In this document: piece by piece, positions 44,315 through 51,900 of the stretch
Layout of the letters: each line of letters starts with the position of its first letter
How positions within the stretch are numbered: position 1 is the stretch's first letter
DNA from: Thalassomonas sp. RHCl1
GTDB taxonomy: Bacteria; Pseudomonadota; Gammaproteobacteria; Enterobacterales; Alteromonadaceae
DNA: 64,000 nt
Reading direction: 5' to 3'
Assembly: GCF_947387555.1 (NCBI RefSeq)
Contig: NZ_CANDNZ010000001.1
Span: forward strand, 744,001 to 808,000
Made by a program: the position numbers and the translations under genes
The notes under the pieces: generated by a model
What the model was told of the DNA's origin: nothing
The model's input: only the letters and a program-made list of their open reading frames with translations
Databases searched by the model: none

Positions 44315-46386
44315 AAGTCTGCCCGCAGTATTTTTCTGATTTCATGGAAAATATGCCGCCAAAGCGGCTGGTGCTCGCCAAAGATCAGGGCATCACCCGA
44401 TAGCCCCAGCGGCGCCGGGGGAGCATTTTCTGCCGGTAACAGCTGCATCCTGACCTTGAAACTTTGTTCGACATCTTCCAGGGTGGCCACCGGCGAGATG
44501 GTGGTAATTTTCCCCCGGTAGATCTCGGCCGGGCTGCCGGTCAGTTTTATCCGCCCCAAATTGCCGGTTTGCAGCAGGTAAACATCGCGCTGGTCAACAA
44601 TGACATCGATATAGCGCTCTGTAGCATCCACCATGGTTAATATTTCGCCGTTTTGCTCGAAGAAACGTCCCTGCAGTGCCTGCGGCGGCATGCCTTCCAC
44701 CCGCCAGTGGCCGGGAGGAGGGTAGATATCCAGCTGCCTGAGCTGATTGTCCACCTGGTTGAGTTTGTCCCGGATCAGCGCCAGCTGTATCAGCAGCTGG
44801 CGGTTTTTGGCCTGCTCTTTTTCCGACAGGGCTATGGTTTGTTGTAACCTCAGTGCCGCCTGCTCCGCCAGATAGGCTTTTCGGGTCAGGTTGAGCTCGG
44901 GCGAAGACAGGGATAAAAGCAAGGGCTTCTGCATTGTCGCCAGCTGTCTTTGCTGATCATAACCGACATAGGTCACAAAAGCGTTTTGCGGGGCATAAAG
45001 GGTCACCCGGGTGCTTTCTATGATACCCTCTGAGCGGATACGCATCTGGGGCTGCCAGAAAATCAGTACCAGCAATACCAGCAACAGGCCGCCAAGGGTG
45101 CGTTTTTGCCGCTTGCTGGAACTCCAGAAAAAGGTTTTATGCCAGTGCACTAAAGTTTCCCCCCAAGTGCCGGTAAGTTTTTTCATCAACAGGTAAAACA
45201 GATAGAGAAAGCCGAGGTTGGCAAAAAAGCCGAACTCCCTGGAAACCAAACCATAACCTATGATGCCGATAGCACTGAGAATAATGGCCATATACAGGGC
45301 GACCAGGCCGCCATAGATCAGATAAATGCGTTTTTCCCGCGGCGAAGGACTGAGCGGCGGCTCGGTATCAAGCCGCAGTATATGGCGCTTAATGGACCAG
45401 GAAAACCAGGCGGTGGAGTTTTGCCGCAGGTTTTCCATTTCCAGCATATCGGTGAGGATATAGTAGCCGTCAAACTTGAGCAGCGGATTGAGGTTAATAA
45501 AAAGCGAACTGGCGGTGCTGATGGTCATCAGGACAAAAGCGACAAAACCCAAAGGATTGGAGACATCGATTAACAGCCATAGCAGGGCAGCCAGTGCCGC
45601 CAGTAACAGCTCGACCCAGACACCGGCCAGGGCGACATAAATTTTATGGCGTTTATGCTCAAACAGCCAGGCATCATTGACATTGCAGTACAGGCAGGGC
45701 TGGAATGCCAAAAATAAAAAGCCCATATCGTGCACGTCGCCGCCGAAATGCTTGCAGGTGAGGCCATGGCCGCATTCGTGCAGGGCGATGGCCCCCAGGG
45801 CAATAAACCAGATGGCGAGCAGGCCGCCGAGGTTCCCCTGGTTACTGAGGTAAATACGGTTGAAGTCCTGTAAAAATCGCTCCCCCTGAAACAGGACCAA
45901 AACAAAGGCGATGACCACTAAGCTGATTTGCCAGCGTACCGCGGTCGGTGTCCATAAAAAGCGGATGCGGTCGATAATGCGGTCAAAAAAAGCATTGGGG
46001 TTAACCAGATGAAAACGCAGGAACAGCAAACTGCCTTTGGCCTGCAAGATCTTTTTTCGCCGCTCTTCCCGGTTTCTTTCCAGCAAAGCGGCGGTTTCTT
46101 CCTGGCGGCTGCGTTTGAGCAAATGTAAGTCTTTGCAGGAGTCGTAAATATCCTGCAGGGCTTCGAGGTCAAATTCATATTGCTGTGACTGCCGGTTAAA
46201 GGTTTCCACCAGCTGCTCCAGGGTTTGCTTATTATCAAACAGGGTCAGCATCTGGTACTGGGCCTGATCAAAATGATAATACTCCTGTTTATCAGGCTCT
46301 TTGATGACATAAGTGGTTTTCCCCCGCTGCACCAGTTCACGGATTTTTAAATCGAGCCTCAGCGGTGGCGGAATAATGGCTTCCAT
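44305..46386 (-). CDS. PqqD-like / M50 site-2 protease / HlyD fusion membrane protein
   Basis: Multi-domain inner-membrane protein of 693 residues from ATG 46386, 4 bases after the upstream stop; a start 9 codons earlier would overlap it. The first 95 residues look PqqD-like (LRLDLKIRELVQRGKTTYVI, QYQMLTLFD), a fold that binds leader peptides. About eight TMs then carry an M50 metalloprotease with intact HECGH (about residues 203-207) and the distal NPLLKFDGYY ligand motif. The last 230 residues hold a lipoyl-like/HlyD periplasmic adaptor with a short helical hairpin. M50/HlyD fusions are annotated as peptide zinc metalloproteases. A role in cleaving and exporting a leader-bearing polypeptide is inferred from this architecture. 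Confidence 0.88.
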   Translation of the reverse strand: MEAIIPPPLRLDLKIRELVQRGKTTYVIKEPDKQEYYHFDQAQYQMLTLFDNKQTLEQLVETFNRQSQQYEFDLEALQDIYDSCKDLHLLKRSRQEETAALLERNREERRKKILQAKGSLLFLRFHLVNPNAFFDRIIDRIRFLWTPTAVRWQISLVVIAFVLVLFQGERFLQDFNRIYLSNQGNLGGLLAIWFIALGAIALHECGHGLTCKHFGGDVHDMGFLFLAFQPCLYCNVNDAWLFEHKRHKIYVALAGVWVELLLAALAALLWLLIDVSNPLGFVAFVLMTISTASSLFINLNPLLKFDGYYILTDMLEMENLRQNSTAWFSWSIKRHILRLDTEPPLSPSPREKRIYLIYGGLVALYMAIILSAIGIIGYGLVSREFGFFANLGFLYLFYLLMKKLTGTWGETLVHWHKTFFWSSSKRQKRTLGGLLLVLLVLIFWQPQMRIRSEGIIESTRVTLYAPQNAFVTYVGYDQQRQLATMQKPLLLSLSSPELNLTRKAYLAEQAALRLQQTIALSEKEQAKNRQLLIQLALIRDKLNQVDNQLRQLDIYPPPGHWRVEGMPPQALQGRFFEQNGEILTMVDATERYIDVIVDQRDVYLLQTGNLGRIKLTGSPAEIYRGKITTISPVATLEDVEQSFKVRMQLLPAENAPPAPLGLSGDALIFGEHQPLWRHIFHEIRKILRADLWL

Positions 46387-46390
46387 GGCG

Positions 46391-48361
46391 TTACCAGCCG
46401 AAATTAAAAGCAAAGAAGTTGCTGATGCGGCGCCATATTTTGACCAGGGCTGAGGTTTTCGGCGTGGTGATTATGGCCTGTCCGGTCATGCCGGGACGCA
46501 GCTGGTAGGGGGCATGGGCAATTTCTACTTCGGCAATAAAGCCGGTGTTGGTTTCCTCGCTTTCGAGCTCGGAAGTAGACTCGAGCACGGTATTGGGGGT
46601 TTCATAGGCCTGGCCGATATGGCGGACAATACCGGTAAAGTATTCACCCGGCTGGGAGCGCATAACGCCTTTGACCCTTTGGCCGACTTCGATGTCGGTT
46701 AAATCGGTTTCCGGGATATGGACGATCACCAGCAGGTTTTCTGGGTTGACGAAACGCATGATTTCTTCCCCTAAGGCAAAATAGCGTCCGGTTAATTCCT
46801 GCGGTCTCGGGGTTAAAACGATGCCGTCTATGGGGGCGCGGATATTGACCTGCTCCAAATCGTATCTGGCTTTGACCACCTGGGCGTTTACCGCGGCCCG
46901 TTCGATTGCGGACTTGCTCATTAAGGCGGCATCAGACTCCGCCCGGGCTTCGATTATTTGCCGGTCTAAAATGGCCAGTTTTGCCTCGGCTTCTACCAGG
47001 GTGAGCCTGGGCAGGGCGGGGTCGAGTTTGGCGATAATATCCCCAGACTTCACTGTTTGCCCTTCTTTGACCAGGATGTTTTCCACCCGCCCGGCTACGG
47101 GCAAAAAAGCGCCGACGCCGAGCCTGGCTTCGACTATGGTCTGGCCGGAAACAAAGCGGAAAAAAGGTGCGTAATGCAGTACTTCGAGTAGTAATATCGA
47201 GGCCAAGATCAGGGTCAGGGATTTTTTCTTGCCGGTAGCGAGCATTTTTTGCCCTTTTTGCCCGATATTGCTTAAGGTAGCGCTAAAAGGGATACTTTTA
47301 AATAAACTGGCATTGCGCAGGGCAACCGTGGCCTGGGTGGCGAGAATATGCAATAAGTCGGTTTTGCCCTGGCCGGCAAAATGGGATTTATCGCTTTCAA
47401 ACCAGAGCACCCCCAGGATACCTTCATCGTCTTCGAGCGGCACCGCCCAAAAGGCATTTAATTCATGTTTTTCCAGGTAGTTGATCCAGGCGTTAGCGCC
47501 GCCTTTGAGGGTTTTTTTATAGCTGAGGCGATCGGCAACATAAGAGCTGCGCCCTAAGGTTCTGATTTGCTCCATCAGGGCCAGTTGCTCTTGCTGTTTT
47601 TCCTGTTTGATGTCTATGGCCTCGCCGCCGGATAATACCCTGAGTTTGAGTACCTTGCGGTTTTCATCCCATAAGGCAATGGCGCCGCCGGTGATTTCCA
47701 CCAGTTCATTGGTTTTATTGACGACATAATCGAGTACCTGTTCAATATCCAAAGTGGCGACCACTTCCTTGGAAATGGTCATCAGGATATTCATTTCCTT
47801 GACCAGGCTTTCTACTTCCAGCAGACGGGCATTTCTCATCGACAGGGAAGCGGCAACCGCCAGCTCTTTTACCAGCTCGCAGTCTTCTTCATCAAACCTG
47901 TGGTTAACGCCGCTTTTTTTGTTGATCACCTGGATGGCGCCGTAGGACTCGTTACTGACGGTCAGGGGCACACAAATCATCGAATGGGTGATAAAGCCGG
48001 TATTTTTATCGACTTCGGCATTAAAGCGGGGATCTTTGCCGCAATCCATGATCAGCTCAGGTTGCTGGTTTTCGACCACGGCGCCGACCACGCCGACACC
48101 AAAAGGTAAACGCAGGCCGATCACCCGGTTTTTCGCGGTGCCTTTGGCCAGGTGGCAGACATTCTGGTTTTTTGCTTTATCCACTAACCACAAAGAGCCG
48201 GACTCTGCATCCAGGGCTTCCAATACCCGGTCAAAAACGATCGCCACCAGCTGTTTCACCCCTTTTACATTACTGATAAATTCCTGTAAAAGCTGGCGTG
48301 AAATCGTCAAGCGCTTGATGGTTTTTTCCAGTTGACGTATTTGTTGTTGTTGAGCGTCCAA
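46391..48361 (-). CDS. GAF-GAF-TM-HlyD fusion adaptor
   Basis: Unusual 656-residue protein combining cytoplasmic sensors with a periplasmic export adaptor. Order: coiled coil (about 3-25), GAF 1 (25-180), GAF 2 (195-355), one TM (about 379-397), then a HlyD barrel-sandwich (408-450 and about 510-560; VEARLGVGAFLPVAG, VNIRAPIDGIVLTPRPQELTG), a short helical hairpin, and a beta-barrel ending in YQLRPGMTGQAII. GAF domains usually bind small ligands such as cyclic nucleotides, so the exporter may be gated by a cytoplasmic signal. It is the first gene of the operon; the M50-HlyD gene starts 4 bases after its stop. Domain calls are secure; the gating role is inference. Confidence 0.87.
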   Translation of the reverse strand: MDAQQQQIRQLEKTIKRLTISRQLLQEFISNVKGVKQLVAIVFDRVLEALDAESGSLWLVDKAKNQNVCHLAKGTAKNRVIGLRLPFGVGVVGAVVENQQPELIMDCGKDPRFNAEVDKNTGFITHSMICVPLTVSNESYGAIQVINKKSGVNHRFDEEDCELVKELAVAASLSMRNARLLEVESLVKEMNILMTISKEVVATLDIEQVLDYVVNKTNELVEITGGAIALWDENRKVLKLRVLSGGEAIDIKQEKQQEQLALMEQIRTLGRSSYVADRLSYKKTLKGGANAWINYLEKHELNAFWAVPLEDDEGILGVLWFESDKSHFAGQGKTDLLHILATQATVALRNASLFKSIPFSATLSNIGQKGQKMLATGKKKSLTLILASILLLEVLHYAPFFRFVSGQTIVEARLGVGAFLPVAGRVENILVKEGQTVKSGDIIAKLDPALPRLTLVEAEAKLAILDRQIIEARAESDAALMSKSAIERAAVNAQVVKARYDLEQVNIRAPIDGIVLTPRPQELTGRYFALGEEIMRFVNPENLLVIVHIPETDLTDIEVGQRVKGVMRSQPGEYFTGIVRHIGQAYETPNTVLESTSELESEETNTGFIAEVEIAHAPYQLRPGMTGQAIITTPKTSALVKIWRRISNFFAFNFGW

Positions 48362-48495
48362 AGTTGCTTTGCCCTGCCGCTTAAGGCATTAAAAGTGAAG
48401 ACTAATTCGTTCCGATGTCTTTAAGAATAGATGATATTTACCATTAAAATTAACTAATGACTCACTTGATAACAAAACTCATAAAAAGCTGAGAA

Positions 48496-48543
48496 TAAGA
48501 CTGGTAATAAAGCTGTTAGTAAGACTAGTTATAAGACCTGTAG
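48496..48543. repeat. Two imperfect 24-bp tandem repeats upstream of the exporter operon
   Basis: Two adjacent 24-mers, both starting TAAGACT and ending TGTAG/TGTTAG (48496-48519 and 48520-48543), differ at a few positions. They lie about 135-180 bases upstream of the GAF-HlyD start, where a regulator could bind. Confidence 0.5.
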
Positions 48544-48569
48544 CTCAATCAATAGTCAAATGAAAGAAA

Positions 48570-48603
48570 GACTTACCAGAACAAGTACTGTTCCGGTAAG
48601 TCT
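48570..48603 (-). terminator. Strong terminator after the 47-residue protein gene
   Basis: GACTTACC and GGTAAGTC, extended by GAACA/TGTTC, form a stem of about 14 bp with one mismatch. Read on the minus strand it is followed by TTTCTTTC. It separates the 47-residue gene (ends 48650) from the exporter operon. Confidence 0.85.
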
Positions 48604-48649
48604 GAAGTTTATCGGGGCGGCGGCTATTTATCCGCCACCCGGTTGGCGG

Positions 48650-48793
48650 TTAAGGCCGGGGGCGGTTAGTGACCTGTTTGGCCTTGATCTGATGTACATT
48701 GGCGGTAATCTGTGCCTGTCTTGCTTTAGAGCGTGCCATGGCTGCGCTTGCCGCTGTTTTTACTTCATTCAGTTTGTTTTGTGGAATAGTCAT
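48650..48793 (-). CDS. 47-residue basic protein next to the exporter operon
   Basis: Small gene not recognised. ATG 48793 has AGGAG 8 bases upstream (AAGGAGAATGGATATG); the earlier ATG at 48799 is too close to it and the ORF start at 48844 has none. The product (MTIPQNKLNEVKTAASAAMA, then SKARQAQITANVHQ and a basic QVTNRPRP tail) is helical, with no Cys, TM or signal peptide. It has its own strong terminator, and it sits between the giant repeat-protein gene and a protease-linked export operon on the same strand. It could be a substrate or leader-type peptide of that exporter, or a small regulator; there is no direct evidence for either. Confidence 0.62.
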   Translation of the reverse strand: MTIPQNKLNEVKTAASAAMARSKARQAQITANVHQIKAKQVTNRPRP

Positions 48794-48961
48794 ATCCATT
48801 CTCCTTGGGTATTTAAGTAAAGCTTGTGGTAAACAACATTTCATTTATCTTCTGCATAAAAAACGTTGCATAAAACATTAAGTTTATCGTGTAAAGCTTG
48901 GTTAAAATTTTGCCCCTGCGCTAAATCCTGTGTTCAATATTAAAGCGCAGGGACCTCGTTA

Positions 48962-51900
48962 TTACGTCCACTGCTCTGTTGTACCGTCGGCATAGGTCAC
49001 GCTGCCGCTGCCGTCAGGGTTATACTGCCAGGTGGTACCGTCTGCTTCGGTATGGCTGGAACTACCGTCGCTTGACCAGGAACCGCTGCTGCCATCGGCG
49101 TTGGTATAACTGCCGGAGCCATCGGCATTCCAGGTGCTGGTATTACCCATACCGTCGTCCCAGCTGCCGTTGCCCTGGCCGTCCCAGGTTTCTACCGAGC
49201 CATCGGCAAAAGTGACAGAGCCGGAGCCATCGGCATTCCAGCTCTCCACTGTGCCGTCAGGATGGGTGGCGGTGCCTGAACCATCTTCGTTATAGCTATA
49301 CTGGGTACCGTCATCCCCGGTGGCATCACCTGTGCCGCCATCGCCGAGATCGTTACCCGCGGCATCGGTATAGGTAATATTGCCCTGAGCATCCCAGGTT
49401 TCCGTGGTGCCGTCGGCCGAGGTATAGCTGCCGGAGCCGTCGCTGTTGTAGGTACCGCTGCTGCCGTCGCTATTGGTCCAGCTGCTGGAGCCGTCTGCGT
49501 TGTAGGTACCGCTGCTGCCGTCACTGCTGGTCCAGCTACCGCTGCCATCGGCATTCCAGGTACTGGTATTGCCCATGCCGTCATCCCAGCTGCCGCTGCC
49601 GTCACTGCCCCAGCTGCTGGAGGAGCCGTCGGCATAGGTTTCGCTGCCGGAGCCATCGGAATTGTAGGTGCCGCTGCTGCCGTCGCTGCTGGTCCAGCTG
49701 CTGGAGCCGTCGCTATTATAGGTATTACTGCTGCCATCGGCCCCGGTATAGGTGGAACTGCCGTCGGCGGACCAGCTGCCGCTGCTGCCGTCGCTACTGG
49801 TCCAGCTGCCTGAGCCGTCGCTGCTCCAGGAATTAGTATTGCCCATACCGTCATCCCAACTGCCGCCGCCCTGGCCATCCCAGGTTTCCACTGAGCCGTC
49901 GGCATAAGCGACAGAGCCTGAACCGTCGGCATTCCAGCTTTCCACCGTGCCGTCAGGGTGGGTGGCGGTGCCTGAGCCGTCTTCGTTATAGGTATACTGG
50001 GTACCGTCATCGCCGATCACATCCCCGCTGCCGCCGTCGCCGAGATCGTTACCCGCGGCGTCGGTATAGGTGATATTGCCCTGGGCATCCCAGGTTTCCG
50101 TGATGCCGTCGGCTGAGGTATAGCTGCCGGAGCCGTCGCTGTTATAGGTGCCGCTGCTGCCGTCTGCATTGGTCCAGCTGCTGGAGCCGTCTGCGTTGTA
50201 GGTACCGCTGCTGCCGTCGCTACTGGTCCAGCTGCCGCTGCCGTCACTGTTCCAGGTGCTGGTATTGCCCATACCATCATCCCAGCTGCCGGAGCCATCG
50301 GGTGCCCAGCTGCTGGAGGAGCCGTCGGCATAGGTTTCGCTGCCGGAGCCATCGGCATTGTAGGTGCCGCTGCTGCCGTCACTGCTGGTCCAGCTGCTGG
50401 AGCCGTCGCTATTATAGGTACTGCTGCTGCCATCGGCGCCGGTGTAGGTGGAACTGCCGTCGGCGGACCAGCTGCCGCTGCTGCCGTCGCTGCCGGTCCA
50501 GCTGCCGGAGCCGTCGCTGCTCCAGGTATTGCTGTTACCCATGCCATCGTCCCAGCTGCCGCCGCCCTGGCCATCCCAGGTTTCTACCGAGCCGTCGCTA
50601 AAGGCAATCGAACCTGAGCCGTCCGCATTCCAGGTTTCCACCGTGCCGTCAGGATGTACGGCGCTGCCGGAGCCGTCCTCGTTATAGGTATAGGTGGTGC
50701 CGTCATCGGTGGTGACCGTGCCGGTGCCGCCATCACCTAACTCGTTACCTGCGGCATCAGTGTAGGTGACATTACCTTGAGCATCCCAGGTTTCTGTAGT
50801 GCCGTCGGCTGAGGTATAGCTGCCGGAGCCATCGGCGTTATAGGTGCCGCTGCTGCCATCAGCATTGGTCCAGCTGCTGGAGCCATCGCTGTTATAGCTG
50901 CCGCTTGAGCCGTCACTGCTGGTCCAGCTGCCGGAGCCGTCGCTATTCCAGGTGCTGGAATTGCCCATGCCATCATCCCAGCTGCCGCTGCCATCGGGGG
51001 CCCAGCTGCTGGAAGAGCCGTCGGCATAGGTTTCACTGCCGGAGCCATCGGCATTCCAGGTACCTGAGTTGCCCTGGCCGTCCCCCCAACTGCCGCTGCC
51101 ATCGGCATTGTAGGTGCTGTAGGAACCATCGGCCCCGGTGTAGGTGGAGCTGCCGTCTGAGCTCCAGGAACCGCTGCTGCCGTCTGAGCCGGTAAAGCTG
51201 CCGCTGCCGTCGGCATGCCAGGTACTGGAGTTGCCCATACCGTCATCCCAGCTGCCGCCACCCTGGCCATCCCAGGTTTCCATCGAGCCATCGGCAAAGG
51301 CAATCGAACCTGAGCCGTCCGCGTTCCAGGTTTCCACCGTGCCGTCAGGGTGAACGGCACTGCCGGAGCCGTCTTCGTTATAGGTATAGGTGGTGCCGTC
51401 ATCGCCGGTTACCACCCCGGCGGTTTCATCATAAGTACTGGTATCGCCGTTTACGTCATAATAAGTGACATTGCCCTGGGCATCCCATACTTCACTGCTG
51501 CCGTCGGCTGCGGTATAGCTGCCGGAGCCGTCGGCGTTATAGGTGCCGCTGCTGCCATCGCTATTGGTCCAGCTGCTGGAGCCGTCACTGTTATAGGTGC
51601 CGCTTGAGCCGTCGCTGCTGGTCCAGCTGCCGGAGCCGTCGCTATTCCAGGTACTGGAATTGCCCATGCCGTCATCCCAATGGCCGCTGCCGTCGCTGTT
51701 CCAGCTGCTGGAAGAGCCGTCGGCATAGGTTTCACTGCCGGAGCCATCGGCGGCCCAGGTGCCTGAGTTGCCCTGGCCGTCACCCCAGCTGCCGGAGCCA
51801 TCGCTATTGTAGGTATTGTAGGAGCCGTCGGCGGCATAATAACTGGAACTGCCGTCGGCTGACCAGGTGCCGCTTGAGCCGTCGCTACCGGTATAGCTGC

